Shown one piece after another: positions 1-9,404 of a DNA stretch of 64,000 bases. Made by a program: the position numbers and the translations under genes. Origin of the DNA: Thermophilibacter immobilis (lineage in GTDB: Bacteria > Actinomycetota > Coriobacteriia > Coriobacteriales > Atopobiaceae); NCBI RefSeq assembly GCF_015277515.1, contig NZ_CP063767.1, forward strand, positions 682,001-746,000, in the 5' to 3' direction. Under the pieces are notes generated by a model, which did no database searches, was not told where the DNA came from, and worked only from the letters and a program-made list of their open reading frames with translations. Within the stretch, counting starts at the first letter, position 1, and each line of letters begins with the position of its first letter.

Positions 1-2592
1 TACGTGGGCAACTGGCCCGGCGTCACCGTGGAGAAGAAGCAGGCACCCTGGCGCGTCGACAAGTCCGTCACCTTCGTCGACCTCCCCGGCATCTACTCGC
101 TCTCCCCGTACACCCCCGAGGAGGTCGTCTCGCGCGACTACGTGGTCAACGAGCGCCCCGACGCGATCATCAACCTCGTCGACGTGACCAACCTCGAGCG
201 CAACCTCTATCTGACGACCCAGATCCTCGAGGCCGGCCGTCCGGTCGTCGTGGGCCTCAACATGTGCGACCTGCTCAAGGAGCGCGGTGACGTCGTCGAC
301 ACGGCAGCGCTGTCCTCTCGTCTCGGAGTGCCCGTGGTGGAGGTCTCGGCCCTCAAGAACGACAACCTGGACGAGCTCGTGAGGAAGGCCCTGTCCGCCG
401 GGGCGAAGGGCGTTCCCGTTGCGGGCACGAAGTGCTTCTCACCGGAGGTCGAGAACGCGCTCGCCCGCATCGCCGCCGTCATCTCGGGAACGTGCGACGC
501 CAGCCTCGAGCGCTGGTACTCCGTCAAGGTCTTCGAGCGCGATACCGAGGCCATCAGGCCCCTGCACCTCACCAAGGACCAGACGGCGGCCATCGAGCCC
601 GTCATCAAGTCCGTCGAGAAGAAGCGCGGCGACGACGCCGAGTCCCTCATCACCTCCGATCGCTACGACTGGATCGCAGAGACGATGGAGGCCTGCGTCA
701 AGAAAGCTCCCAAGAGGCTCAGCGTCTCCGAGAAGATTGACAAGGTCGTCACTAACCGCGTCTTGGGCCTGCCGATCTTTGCGGCGGTGATGTTCCTCGT
801 GTACTTCATAGCCATTTCCAGCGTGGGCACGGCCGGCACCGACTGGGTCAACGACAACCTCTTCGCGGACGGCTTCTTCACGAACGGCGCCTCCCAGGCG
901 ACCTACGAGGCCGACCAGGAGGACTATGACGCCGGCCACTACAGCGACCAGATCGACGGGTTCGTCCTGGCCGCCGAGGCCGGGGGCGTTGACGTTGATG
1001 GCGTCTCGGACGCCGCCGCGGCCCTCGCCGAGGACCCCGAGGATGCCGAGGCCCAGGTCGTGGTCAACGACTTCGCCGCCGCAGCCGAGGCCAAGGGTGT
1101 CGTGGCCACGGACGTCGCCGTCCACGACTCCGACGGCAACTTCCTGGACACCGACGACGAGCCCATCACGAGCGTCACCGCAGATGACGAGCCCGTCCTT
1201 GCTGACGGCCAGCAGCTCCAGGTCATCGACACGGTGACGGCCGACGACTTCTCGGCTGCGGTGGCTGCGACCGAGGAGGCCCCCGACCCGGCTTCCTACG
1301 ACGGCTTCGTACCCTCCATTCCCACGGCCGTCACCGGCTGGCTCGAGGCCGCTGGCGCATCGGCGATGGTCATCTCGCTCATCGTCGACGGCATCATCGG
1401 CGGCGTGGGCTCGGTGCTCGGCTTCATCCCCCAGATGTTCGTGCTCTTCGTGCTCCTGTGCTTCCTGGAGGACTGCGGCTACATGAGCCGTGTCGCCTTT
1501 GTGATGGACCGCGTGTTCCGCCGCTTCGGCCTGTCCGGCAAGTCATTCATCCCGATGCTGATCAGCTCCGGCTGCGGCGTCCCGGGGGTCCTGGCGACCA
1601 AGACCATCGAGAACGAGAAGGACCGTCGCATGACGGCCATGCTCACCACGATGATTCCCTGTGGTGCAAAGACCCCGATCATCGCCCTCGTCATGGGCGT
1701 CCTCATCGGTGGCTCCAACGCCTGGTGGGTTGCCCCGATGTTCTACTTCCTCGGCATTGCCGCGATCATAGTCTCGGCCGTCATGCTCAAGAAGACCAAG
1801 ATGTTCGCCGGCGAGCCCGCCCCGTTCGTCATGGAGCTCCCCAACTACCACTTCCCGACCATCAAGTCGTGGTGGCTCCACGTCTGGGAGCGCGTCTCCG
1901 CCTACATCAAGAAGGCGGGCACGATCATCTTCGCCGCCGCCGTGGGCATCTGGTTCCTCTCCAACTTTGGTCTCGCCGGCTGGGAGGGCGGCTCCGGGGC
2001 CTTTGGCTACCTGCCGGGCATGGAGGCCGCGCCCGAGGACCTCATGGAGTACTCTATCCTCAAGGGGATTGGTTCGGGCATCGGCGTGATCTTCATCCCG
2101 CTCGGCTTTGACTCCTGGCAGGCCGCAGCCTCTTCGATCTCGGCCCTCATCGCCAAGGAGAACCTGGTCTCCACCTTTGGCGTTTTGTACGGCCTCGGTG
2201 GCGCGACCGAGAACTCGGTCTCCATGTGGCAGGGTTTCGCGGGCATGTTCACCGACGCCTCGGGTCTCATGCACATCGGTGCCATGTGCGCGTTCGTAGC
2301 CTTCAACATGCTCGACGCCCCCTGCTTTGCGGCCATCGGTACGATTCGCAGGCAGATGGACGACCCCAAGTGGTTCTGGTTCGCCATTGGTTACCAGTGC
2401 GGGTTCGCCTGGGTCGTGGGCCTGATCATCCATCAGCTCTGGGAGCTCTTCGTCCTGGGCAGCTTTGGCATGTGGACCGTCGTGGCCTTCGTGTTCTTGG
2501 CGGCCATGCTCTTCCAGCTCTTCCGCCCCACGCCCAAGTGGGACAAGAAGGATGACAAGATTCTCTCCGACCTCTCTGAGAGCGCTGCCTAG
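1..2592 (+). CDS. feoB: Ferrous iron transporter FeoB (5' end outside window)
   Basis: Inner-membrane Fe(II) importer with an N-terminal G domain. The reading frame is already open at base 1, in the G2 region (VGNWPGVTVEKK), so the start and the G1 P-loop lie upstream. G3 (DLPGIYSL), G4 (NMCD) and G5 (SALK) follow within about 120 residues. The first membrane segment is near residue 260, and the Gate-type core helices (GVGSVLGFIPQMF, SCGCGVPG-like SSGCGVPGV) follow after residue 440. Between the first and second membrane segments there is an acidic Ala/Asp/Glu-rich insert of about 145 residues (nt about 865-1310) that is absent from standard FeoB. The C-terminus ends in a charged tail. A strong terminator follows. 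Regulation cannot be judged because the promoter is outside the window. Confidence 0.97.
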   Translation, partial: YVGNWPGVTVEKKQAPWRVDKSVTFVDLPGIYSLSPYTPEEVVSRDYVVNERPDAIINLVDVTNLERNLYLTTQILEAGRPVVVGLNMCDLLKERGDVVDTAALSSRLGVPVVEVSALKNDNLDELVRKALSAGAKGVPVAGTKCFSPEVENALARIAAVISGTCDASLERWYSVKVFERDTEAIRPLHLTKDQTAAIEPVIKSVEKKRGDDAESLITSDRYDWIAETMEACVKKAPKRLSVSEKIDKVVTNRVLGLPIFAAVMFLVYFIAISSVGTAGTDWVNDNLFADGFFTNGASQATYEADQEDYDAGHYSDQIDGFVLAAEAGGVDVDGVSDAAAALAEDPEDAEAQVVVNDFAAAAEAKGVVATDVAVHDSDGNFLDTDDEPITSVTADDEPVLADGQQLQVIDTVTADDFSAAVAATEEAPDPASYDGFVPSIPTAVTGWLEAAGASAMVISLIVDGIIGGVGSVLGFIPQMFVLFVLLCFLEDCGYMSRVAFVMDRVFRRFGLSGKSFIPMLISSGCGVPGVLATKTIENEKDRRMTAMLTTMIPCGAKTPIIALVMGVLIGGSNAWWVAPMFYFLGIAAIIVSAVMLKKTKMFAGEPAPFVMELPNYHFPTIKSWWLHVWERVSAYIKKAGTIIFAAAVGIWFLSNFGLAGWEGGSGAFGYLPGMEAAPEDLMEYSILKGIGSGIGVIFIPLGFDSWQAAASSISALIAKENLVSTFGVLYGLGGATENSVSMWQGFAGMFTDASGLMHIGAMCAFVAFNMLDAPCFAAIGTIRRQMDDPKWFWFAIGYQCGFAWVVGLIIHQLWELFVLGSFGMWTVVAFVFLAAMLFQLFRPTPKWDKKDDKILSDLSESAA

Positions 2593-2629
2593 GGTCTTAT
2601 CGGCAGACAGGTTTCTCCTGAGCTTGTCA

Positions 2630-2665
2630 GCGCGCCGCCAGTCCTTGCTGGCGGCGCGCCTTTTC
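2630..2665 (+). terminator. Rho-independent terminator after feoB
   Basis: A perfect 12-bp GC-rich stem (GCGCGCCGCCAG / CTGGCGGCGCGC) with a 6-nt loop, followed by CTTTTCT. It lies 38 bases after the feoB stop. Confidence 0.92.
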
Positions 2666-2735
2666 TCCTAGGTTCCTCCTGCACACGGGTTTGGGCTCTT
2701 GTAAGCCTGCGCGAGGGGAGCGGTTTTGCCCCGTT

Positions 2736-2897
2736 GGGGGCTTGTCAGCAGTTTTTCGAGTCGCGCCAAGTATGAGGAGCCTTCTTGCCAGCAAACCTGC
2801 AGATCAGGCGCTCGCGCGGTTTCTCGCTACTCGGGGGGGGTCTGGCAAAAGCTGACGCTCCTATAGGCTGTCAAGAGGCGGTTCGTGACAAGCCCCC
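2736..2897. repeat. 162-bp imperfect long hairpin element
   Basis: The ends are a perfect 12-bp inverted repeat (GGGGGCTTGTCA at 2736-2747, TGACAAGCCCCC at 2886-2897). Inside, TTGCCAG (2785-2791) pairs with CTGGCAA (2842-2848), and TATGAGGAGC pairs imperfectly with GCTCCTATA, so the whole segment can fold into one long hairpin. TTTCTCGC lies near the apex, a motif shared with other hairpins in this window. No gene is seen in the 347-bp gap that contains it; it may also stop transcription between the convergent feoB and P-type ATPase genes. Confidence 0.6.
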
Positions 2898-2939
2898 TTT
2901 CGGCCTGCGGCAGGCCCGGCGAGCTCCCTCATCTGCGCC

Positions 2940-4862
2940 TTATGCGGCGTCGCGCTCCCAGCCGAGCAGAAGCGACGAGTTCACGATCACAAGGACACTG
3001 CCGCAGTTGTGCACGAGCGCGCCCGAGATCGGGTCGAGGACGGCCAGAAACGCGAGAACGATTGCGACTGCGTTGAGCGTCATCGAGAGCGTCAGGTTGG
3101 CCTTGATGACGCGCATCATGTGGCATGAGAGCGCGACGAGGTGGGGGAGCTCCTCGATCTTGTCGCTTATCATCACGATATCGGCCGCGTCGACCGCCAC
3201 GTCGCTACCGACTCCGCCCATCGCGACGCCCACGTAGGAACGGCGCAGCGCCGGCGCGTCGTTGATACCGTCCCCGACCATGCACACGAACTCACCCGCG
3301 CGCTCGCGCTCCTCGATGTAGGTGAGCTTGTCCTCCGGCCTGCAGGAGCAGGCGAACTCCTCGGTCCCGGCCTGGCTTGCGATTGCCGCTGCCGCAGCGG
3401 GGCCGTCTCCCGTCAGAAGGACGCTGCCCATGCCCTCGTGGGCGAGGTGGGCGAGCGTCGGGCGCGCGGTGGCGCGAATCGTGTCGCTGAGGGCGATGAC
3501 CCCTGCGGCGTGTTTGTCGACGGAGACGTAGACGAGGGTGGCTCCATCGTGCGCGAGGGTGTCGGGGGCCGCCTCGGACCAGACGTCCTTGTCGAGCCCC
3601 TGGGCCTCCATCATCGCCTGGCTTCCCGCGAGGACCCTATGGTCCTCGAGCGTCGCCTCGACCCCGTGGCCGGGCCGCATGTGGAAGTCTTCCGGCTCCC
3701 GGACGTCGACGTGCTCCTCGGCCGCGCACGCGACGATCGCCCGTCCGAGGGGGTGCTCGCTGCGGAGCTCGGCGCCTGCGACGAGCGCGTACAGCTCATC
3801 GCGAGACAGGCCGCTAGCTGGGAGTGCCACGACGGCCGAGACGCGCGGGCGGCCCTCGGTGAGGGTGCCCGTCTTGTCAAAGACCACCTTTCTCACGAGG
3901 GCGAGCCGCTCGAGGGCCCCGCCCTCCTTGACGAGGAAGCCGTGGCGTGTCGCGTTGCCTATGGCCGCCATGACGGCGGTGGGCGTGGCGAGCACGAGGG
4001 AGCACGGGCAGAACACGACCAGGACGGTGACCGCGCGCAGGGGCTCGCTGGTCAGGAGCCAGACGGCGGCGGCGGCGCCGAGCGCCCCGACGACGATCCA
4101 GGTGGCCCAGCGGTCGGCGAGGTGCACGATCTGTGCCTTGTTGGCATCGGCGCTCTGGACGAGGCGCGCCATGCGTTGGATTGAGCCGTCCTCGCCGACC
4201 CGTGTGGCCCGGACCTCGATGACGCCGAACTGGTTGGTGGTCCCCGATGACACCTCGTCGCCCGTACTCTTGTCCTGCGGCAGGGGCTCGCCGGTCACGA
4301 GGCTCTCGTCCACGCTCGTCTGCCCCCGGAGGATGAGCCCGTCGACGGGAATGGCCTCCCCGGGCAGCACACGTACCGTTTGACCAGCGCGCACGTCGTC
4401 CGCCTCGATTGTCTGCTCCACGCCGTCCCCGTCCAGGGCACGCGCGGTGCGTGGGGTCATCTGGACGAGCCGCTCGATGCCCCGGTGCGCGCGGGCCACC
4501 GTGAGGTCCTCGAGCAGTCCGCCGAGCTGCATGATGAGGGCGACCTCGCCGGCGGCAAAGTACTGCCCGATGGCAAGAGACGAGAGGAGCGCGATCGTGA
4601 CGAGCAGGTCTGCCCTGACGTCGAGCCTCGTGACAAGTGCGATCGTGGCATGCAGGGCAATGGGGACTCCGCACAGCAGGATGGCAATCCATGCGGGGTC
4701 AGGGGCCATGCGACCGCCCAGGGAGAGGCTTGCGACGAGGGCGAGGGCGGAGACGACGAGCAGGGTGACGTCCTTGCGGGTGCCGCCCAGGGCGAGAAGG
4801 CGCTCGACGTGGTCAAAGAGCGCGTCGAGGCTGGGGGGAAGCGCGTACGTGGGGTGTGCCAC
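2940..4862 (-). CDS. Heavy-metal P1B-type ATPase (ZntA/CadA-like, no N-terminal metal domain)
   Basis: Predicted metal efflux ATPase of 640 residues in the cytoplasmic membrane. It shows the actuator TGE (VTGEPLPQ), the CPC metal site in a membrane helix ([11 protein letters not shown]), the phosphorylation motif DKTGTLTEG, the SEHPLG motif and the hinge [10 protein letters not shown]. The N-terminus goes almost directly into the first membrane helices; no CxxC HMA domain is present, unlike typical CadA or ZntA. The start is a GTG (4860-4862). It is transcribed divergently from a TetR-type gene and shares a 140-bp promoter region containing a 13-bp palindrome. The sequence does not settle which metal (Zn, Cd, Co, Pb or other) is carried. 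Confidence 0.93.
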   Translation of the reverse strand: MAHPTYALPPSLDALFDHVERLLALGGTRKDVTLLVVSALALVASLSLGGRMAPDPAWIAILLCGVPIALHATIALVTRLDVRADLLVTIALLSSLAIGQYFAAGEVALIMQLGGLLEDLTVARAHRGIERLVQMTPRTARALDGDGVEQTIEADDVRAGQTVRVLPGEAIPVDGLILRGQTSVDESLVTGEPLPQDKSTGDEVSSGTTNQFGVIEVRATRVGEDGSIQRMARLVQSADANKAQIVHLADRWATWIVVGALGAAAAVWLLTSEPLRAVTVLVVFCPCSLVLATPTAVMAAIGNATRHGFLVKEGGALERLALVRKVVFDKTGTLTEGRPRVSAVVALPASGLSRDELYALVAGAELRSEHPLGRAIVACAAEEHVDVREPEDFHMRPGHGVEATLEDHRVLAGSQAMMEAQGLDKDVWSEAAPDTLAHDGATLVYVSVDKHAAGVIALSDTIRATARPTLAHLAHEGMGSVLLTGDGPAAAAAIASQAGTEEFACSCRPEDKLTYIEERERAGEFVCMVGDGINDAPALRRSYVGVAMGGVGSDVAVDAADIVMISDKIEELPHLVALSCHMMRVIKANLTLSMTLNAVAIVLAFLAVLDPISGALVHNCGSVLVIVNSSLLLGWERDAA

Positions 4863-4890
4863 GGGGACTCATCTCTTCGGATTCCGATTC

Positions 4891-4919
4891 TGAACACTAT
4901 GTTCGGTATAGGCTATGAT
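4891..4919 (+). promoter_or_regulatory. tetR-side promoter with overlapping palindromic operator
   Basis: TGAACA (4891-4896), a 17-bp spacer and TATGAT (4914-4919) form a plausible promoter for the TetR gene. The perfect palindrome GAACA-CTA-TGTTC (4892-4904) covers its -35, as expected for autorepression, and it also lies upstream of the divergent ATPase gene. TTCGAA follows at 4921-4926. Confidence 0.5.
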
Positions 4920-5002
4920 GTTCGAAATAAGAAGAGTCAACCACGTCAAGCTGCACCATAGCGAACGCTTGCGAGAAAGTGTGCGAAAGGGGATGCAGGC
5001 TC

Positions 5003-5539
5003 ATGGACAGACGGCAGCGCAAGACCCGTCGGGCGATCTGCGACGCGTTCGAGGACCTGCTGCGCCAGGAACGCTATGACGCGGTCACGGTCTCGCAGAT
5101 CATCGAACGCGCCGACATAGGGCGCAGCACGTTCTACGCCCACTATGAGACAAAGGACGCCCTGCTCGAGAGCATGTGCGACGAGATGTTCGCCCACATA
5201 TTCAAGGGGGTCAACAAGAGCTGCGAGACTCACCACGATTTGCGCACGGCCACGCTCGAGGGCAAGCTCGCCCATCTCCTCTACCATCTGCGCGACGACC
5301 ATGGGGGCATTTGCGGCAAGCTGGTCGTGGAGCGCGAGCCACACTACACGGCCTCCTTCAGCGAGCAGCTTGCCGAGCTGTTCGAGAGTGACCTGCCGGT
5401 GCGCCCGAGCTCACAGCCGCGTGACTTCGTGGTTGACCTGCTCGTGAGCTCGTTTTGCGAGGCGGTCTCCTGGTGGCTGGTCAAGGACCCCGCCCGCTCG
5501 CCCGAGGAGGTGGCGTCCTGGTTTCTGCTGCCGTTCTAG
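5003..5539 (+). CDS. TetR/AcrR-family transcriptional regulator
   Basis: 178 residues. The N-terminal DNA-binding domain is clear: RQRKTRRAICDAFEDLL, then the helix-turn-helix SQIIERADIGRSTFYAHYETKDALL. The C-terminal ligand domain is of the TetR_C type common in Firmicutes and Actinobacteria. A GTG at 4979 would add 8 residues, but AAGGGGA sits 10 bases ahead of the ATG at 5003, so that start is preferred. It is divergent from the metal P-type ATPase and is the likely local regulator of it through the palindrome between them; that link is inference. Confidence 0.85.
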   Translation: MDRRQRKTRRAICDAFEDLLRQERYDAVTVSQIIERADIGRSTFYAHYETKDALLESMCDEMFAHIFKGVNKSCETHHDLRTATLEGKLAHLLYHLRDDHGGICGKLVVEREPHYTASFSEQLAELFESDLPVRPSSQPRDFVVDLLVSSFCEAVSWWLVKDPARSPEEVASWFLLPF

Positions 5540-5569
5540 GAGGGACCGCACGCCCTGCGTCCACACCCT

Positions 5570-5637
5570 GCTCAAGAAGACGGAGCTGTGGCAGGCGAGA
5601 AAGTCGCGTTTTGTGCCACAGCTCCGTGTTCTTGAGC
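5570..5637. repeat. 24-bp arm inverted repeat between convergent genes
   Basis: The arms GCTCAAGAAGACGGAGCTGT... (5570-5593) and its complement (5614-5637) match at 23 of 24 positions around a 20-nt loop containing GGCGAGAAA. There is no T-tract on either strand. It lies between the convergent TetR and ABC genes and may act as a transcription barrier or be a dispersed hairpin element. Confidence 0.7.
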
Positions 5638-5702
5638 GCCGGTGAAGGTGCCACGTGAAGACGTCGCAGCGGTGAAAGGCCCCCGCGGCACCGCCTGCGT
5701 AC

Positions 5703-7439
5703 CTACAGCGCCCAGCTCGCGCTCTCGCGCTGCAGCTCGACCATGCGGGCGAACTCACCGCCCGTGGCCAGGAGCTCGCAGGGCGCGCCCTGCTCGGCCA
5801 CCCTCCCGTCGACGAGGACCACGACCTTGTCGGCGCTCTCCACCGTGCGCATGCGGTGGGCGATCACGATGACGGTCTTTCCGGTCAGGAGGCGGCTCAG
5901 CGCCTTCTGGACCTGCGTCTCGTTCTCCACGTCAAGAGATGCCGTGGCCTCGTCGAGAAGGACGATCGGCGCGTCCTTGAGCAGGGCCCGGGCGATGGAG
6001 ATCCTCTGGCGCTCCCCGCCGGAGAGCTTGGAGCCGTTCTCGCCAATCATGGTCTGGTAGCCGCCGGCCATGCGACCCACGAACTCGTCGCAGTTGGCGG
6101 CCGCCGCAGCGGCAAGGACCTCCTCGTCGGTGGCACCTCGCCGACCCAGACGGATGTTTCCCATCACCGTGTCGTCGAAGAGCAGCACGTCCTGGAAGAC
6201 CACGGCGTAGTCGCCGAGCAGGACCTCGGGGTCTACGCCCGCCACGTCCACGCCACCCACGCGCACCTGTCCGGACGTGACGTCCCAGAAGCGCGCCGCG
6301 AGTTTGGAGCAGGTGGACTTGCCGGAGCCCGAGGGCCCCACCAGAGCCGTGACCTCGCCCTCCTTTGCGGTGAAGCTCACGCGGTCGAGGACCTTCTCGC
6401 CGCTCGCGCCCCCATAGGAGAAGCTCACGTCGTCGAAGACCACGTCATGGCCAGAGGGGTCGAACGCCTTGCCTCCTCCGGCGAGCGGCTCCTCGTAGAA
6501 GGAGCGCATGCGCGCGGAGGCCGTCTGGGCGGAGAAGAGCTCGGCGATGAGCATGAGGCACTGGTCGAAGGGGGCGTAGATGCGCGAGACCACGAGCAGG
6601 AAGCAGAAGAGCGTGATGAAGTCACAGCTCCCCTGCAAGACGAGAGCTGCGCCCACCAGGACGGTGGTCGCAAGGCTCAGGCGAAGCACGATCTGCGCGC
6701 CGTTCACGCACAGGCCGTTGGCGAGCTCGCCCTTGACGGTCGTGCGCTCCGCCGCGTCGATGTCGGAGCGGATGCCGTCGAGGTAGCGCTCCTCCTGGTT
6801 GGTGGCGCGCACCTCGCGGACGCACTCGAGGGCCTCCTGGATGTCGTCGGAGACCGCGAGGTTGCCCAGACGCGTGGCTCGGGAGAGGGGGGCGAGGAAG
6901 TGACGCGCGCCGAACAGCAGCGCGAGGCCCACCGGGCAGCTCCACAGAGACGCGAGCGCGGGACGCCAGTCGAAGGCGAAGAGCCCCACGGCGGCCACGG
7001 CCAGCGTGACGTAGGCGCCGTAGAGCTCGGGCAGCACGTGGCTGTAGGCGTGCTCGATGGTCTTGACGTCGCCCATGATGGTCTCGGTGAGGTCGGCGAG
7101 GTCGCGTCGGCCAAAGAAGGAGAGCGGCAGCTTGCGCAGGCGCTCGGCCAGGCCGATGCGCTGCCGGCCGCTCTCCACGTAGATGACCCCGTACTGGTAG
7201 TAGTACGCGTAGTACTCGGTGATGAACAGGATCACGATGAACGCAATGAGGCCCAGTGCGTACGGCGCGAGGCTCGGCAGCGCCGTCCCCTCGCTCAGGT
7301 GGGCCATGAGCTCCTGCATGAGCAGGTAGAACACGCCCACCCCGCCAAAGGTCGCAAGGTTGGAGACGGCCGTCCACACGGTGCCCAGCTTGACGTTTCG
7401 CGCGCCGTCGTCAGTGAGCCCGTACTTCTCCTTCAGCAT
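5703..7439 (-). CDS. ABC transporter permease-ATPase, second subunit of a siderophore-type pair
   Basis: 578-residue half transporter: about six membrane helices in the first 300 residues, then an ATPase with Walker [10 protein letters not shown], signature LSGGERQR, Walker B IVLLDEATASLD and the switch His (AHRM). The start is the ATG of the TAATG overlap with the upstream subunit, so the two are translationally coupled and probably form a heterodimer. The open frame extends far upstream, but that part only shadows the neighbouring gene. The arrangement with a divergent AraC gene resembles YbtA-YbtPQ and IrtAB iron-siderophore uptake systems, in which exporter-fold ABC proteins work as importers. 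Drug or peptide export cannot be excluded. Confidence 0.9.
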   Translation of the reverse strand: MLKEKYGLTDDGARNVKLGTVWTAVSNLATFGGVGVFYLLMQELMAHLSEGTALPSLAPYALGLIAFIVILFITEYYAYYYQYGVIYVESGRQRIGLAERLRKLPLSFFGRRDLADLTETIMGDVKTIEHAYSHVLPELYGAYVTLAVAAVGLFAFDWRPALASLWSCPVGLALLFGARHFLAPLSRATRLGNLAVSDDIQEALECVREVRATNQEERYLDGIRSDIDAAERTTVKGELANGLCVNGAQIVLRLSLATTVLVGAALVLQGSCDFITLFCFLLVVSRIYAPFDQCLMLIAELFSAQTASARMRSFYEEPLAGGGKAFDPSGHDVVFDDVSFSYGGASGEKVLDRVSFTAKEGEVTALVGPSGSGKSTCSKLAARFWDVTSGQVRVGGVDVAGVDPEVLLGDYAVVFQDVLLFDDTVMGNIRLGRRGATDEEVLAAAAAANCDEFVGRMAGGYQTMIGENGSKLSGGERQRISIARALLKDAPIVLLDEATASLDVENETQVQKALSRLLTGKTVIVIAHRMRTVESADKVVVLVDGRVAEQGAPCELLATGGEFARMVELQRESASWAL

Positions 7440-9286
7440 TACGCCACCTCCCCTGAGGTACTCGAGATCTTCCAGCTCACGGCCTGCTCGTAGTCGGCCC
7501 ACATCCGTGCGTAGAGCCCGCCGGCGCCCAGAAGCTCGTCGTGGGTTCCCTGCTCGGCCACTCGGCCGTGGTCGAGCACCACGATCTTGTCGGCGCGCAC
7601 TACGGTGGAGAGGCGGTGGGCGATCATGAGGACCGTGCGCGGGCGTCCGTCGGCGTCCGTGGCGAGGCGCCTGAAGGCCTGCTGGATGCGCGCCTCGTTC
7701 TCGGGGTCGGCGAAGGCCGTGGCCTCGTCGAGCACCACGATCGGCGCGTTCTTGAGGACGGCGCGGGCGATCATGAGGCGCTGCACCTCGCCGCCCGAGA
7801 GGTAGACGCCGTCGGCGCCCACCACGGTGTCGATGCCGTGGGGGAGCTTCTCGACGATGTCGGCGCACCGAGCGGCCTCGAGCGCGGCCAGGACCTCGTC
7901 CTTCGAGGCGCTCGGACGCGCCGCCCGCACGTTCTCGAGGATGCTCTGCTTGAAGAGGCGGTTGGCCTGGAAGACGAAGGCCACGTGGTCCATGAGGTCG
8001 GCGGGGTCCATGGCGCGCACGTCCACGCCGCCCACGCGCACGGAGCCGGCGTCGACGTCCCAGAAGCGCGGCACGAGGGAGGCCGCCGTGGACTTGCCCC
8101 CACCCGAGGGGCCCACGAGCGCCACCGTGGCGCCGGCAGGGACCTCGAAGCTCACGTTGCTGAGCGCCGCCTGGTCGCCACCTTCGTAGGCAAACGTCAC
8201 GTCGTCGAAGGAGATGGCGTTGTCGGCGAGCCTCTGCGGGTGTGCCGGCGCCTCGATGACGGGCGCCGCGAGCACCTCGCTCACGCGCGCCACGGAGTCC
8301 TGGGCCGTCTGGAGGGCGTCGGAGATGAACATCACGCGCGTCATGGCCGTCGGGACGATCGCCGAGAAGATCGCGTAGAACGCGAAGTTGGTGAGGAAGC
8401 GCGCGAAGTCAGCCTCGCCGGGCGCGAGCAGGATCACGACGGGGGCCAGAAAGGCGGCCACGCCGTTGATGACCGTGAGCGAGAGCGACTGTGGCACCTG
8501 GCACCACTTGACCGCGTAGTCCTGTGCGAGCTCCGTGAACTCCTGGATGGCGTCGTAAAAGGCCTTGAACGAATGGACCGTCTGCTGGAAGACCTTGACC
8601 ACGGGAATGCCGCGCACGTACTCGGTGCCCGTCTTGTTCATCTTGACGAGGGAGCCCATGTAGCGCGACATGAAGTCCATGCCGCGCCCGCCCATCATCT
8701 TGGCGAAGCACGCGAGCGAGACGACCACGGCCGCGAGGCACGCCAGTCCGAGACGCCAGTCGAAGACGAAGAACAGCACGAGCATGCCCACGACCATGGC
8801 GACGGAGCCGGCCGTGTCGGGCAGCTTGTGAGCGAGGAGCCCCTCGGTCTCCGCGGCGCAGCCGTCCACCACGCGCCTGAGCGCGCCGGAGGCGTGGCTG
8901 TCGAAGTAGCCGAGCGAGGTGTGCATGAGGTGCTCGGTCGCTGCCTTGCGCATGTTCGAGGCGCAGCGAAACGCCGAGAGGTGCGTGCACATGAGCGCCC
9001 CGAAGTAGATGACGATCGAGAGGGCCGAGAAGCCCAGCGCCACCCAGCCGTATCCGGCGATGCTCGTCGCCTCCTCCCAGCGGGGAGCGACGGCGATGAG
9101 GTCGCGTGCCACGAGCCAGATGCAGACGTAGGGGACAAAGCTCACGAGCATGGAGACGGCCGAGAGGGCGCAGCCCAGATAGGTGAGCACGCGTCTCCTG
9201 CCCGAGAAGGCGAGCAGCTGAGCGATGGCGCTCCGCCCGTTCGGGGAGCTCGAGGCGCCCCGCCCCTCCGGCGGTTCTTTTGCCAT
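7439..9286 (-). CDS. ABC transporter permease-ATPase, first subunit of a siderophore-type pair
   Basis: 615 residues: an exporter-fold membrane domain, then an ATPase with Walker A GPSGGGKST, signature LSGGEVQRL and Walker B VVLDEATAFADPENE. The ATAFADPENE form of the Walker B/D-loop is typical of YbtP/Q- and IrtA/B-type siderophore transporters, which is the main reason for the functional call. The ATG at 9286 has a strong AGGAGG site 6 bases upstream. An 18-bp dyad (9307-9324), shared with iron-linked genes elsewhere in the window, lies 20 bases before the start. It overlaps the downstream subunit by one base (TAATG). Confidence 0.9.
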   Translation of the reverse strand: MAKEPPEGRGASSSPNGRSAIAQLLAFSGRRRVLTYLGCALSAVSMLVSFVPYVCIWLVARDLIAVAPRWEEATSIAGYGWVALGFSALSIVIYFGALMCTHLSAFRCASNMRKAATEHLMHTSLGYFDSHASGALRRVVDGCAAETEGLLAHKLPDTAGSVAMVVGMLVLFFVFDWRLGLACLAAVVVSLACFAKMMGGRGMDFMSRYMGSLVKMNKTGTEYVRGIPVVKVFQQTVHSFKAFYDAIQEFTELAQDYAVKWCQVPQSLSLTVINGVAAFLAPVVILLAPGEADFARFLTNFAFYAIFSAIVPTAMTRVMFISDALQTAQDSVARVSEVLAAPVIEAPAHPQRLADNAISFDDVTFAYEGGDQAALSNVSFEVPAGATVALVGPSGGGKSTAASLVPRFWDVDAGSVRVGGVDVRAMDPADLMDHVAFVFQANRLFKQSILENVRAARPSASKDEVLAALEAARCADIVEKLPHGIDTVVGADGVYLSGGEVQRLMIARAVLKNAPIVVLDEATAFADPENEARIQQAFRRLATDADGRPRTVLMIAHRLSTVVRADKIVVLDHGRVAEQGTHDELLGAGGLYARMWADYEQAVSWKISSTSGEVA

Positions 9287-9306
9287 GGGTCCTCCTTTGG
9301 CTTGTT

Positions 9307-9324
9307 AGTTACCATCCCCTAACT
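9307..9324 (-). promoter_or_regulatory. Putative metal-responsive operator, site 1
   Basis: On the minus strand this reads AGTTAGGGGATGGTAACT. The half-sites AGTTA and TAACT are perfect complements around 8 bases. It lies 20 bases before the ABC operon start and immediately after an AT-rich GATAAG stretch. The same 18-bp pattern occurs at 11692-11709 and 62625-62642, in the same position relative to the start. Confidence 0.65.
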
Positions 9325-9404
9325 TATCATGGGGACGAGCGGGGGGAGCCAGGCCGGCGTCCCAACGGGACGAATTCGAAACGAAAGGCGTCGCGCGCGC
9401 AACC

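Noticed and set aside
439-1125. Minus-strand frame of 228 codons inside feoB
   Set aside because: Antisense to the conserved G domain and insert of feoB, with no recognisable protein.
3141-4184. Plus-strand frame of 347 codons
   Set aside because: Antisense of the metal P-type ATPase; composition is that of a shadow.
4979-5002. Earlier GTG start for the TetR gene
   Set aside because: AAGGGGA lies at the right distance from the ATG at 5003, and the GTG has no site.
5703-7868. Longer form of the second ABC subunit, starting at 7868
   Set aside because: The extra 143 residues overlap the ATPase end of the first subunit out of frame and are Arg/Pro-rich shadow sequence. The TAATG overlap gives the real start at 7439.
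5703-9286. Multidrug exporter as the main call for the ABC pair
   Set aside because: The ATAFADPENE motif, the divergent AraC gene and the metal box favour siderophore-type uptake; export is kept only as an alternative.
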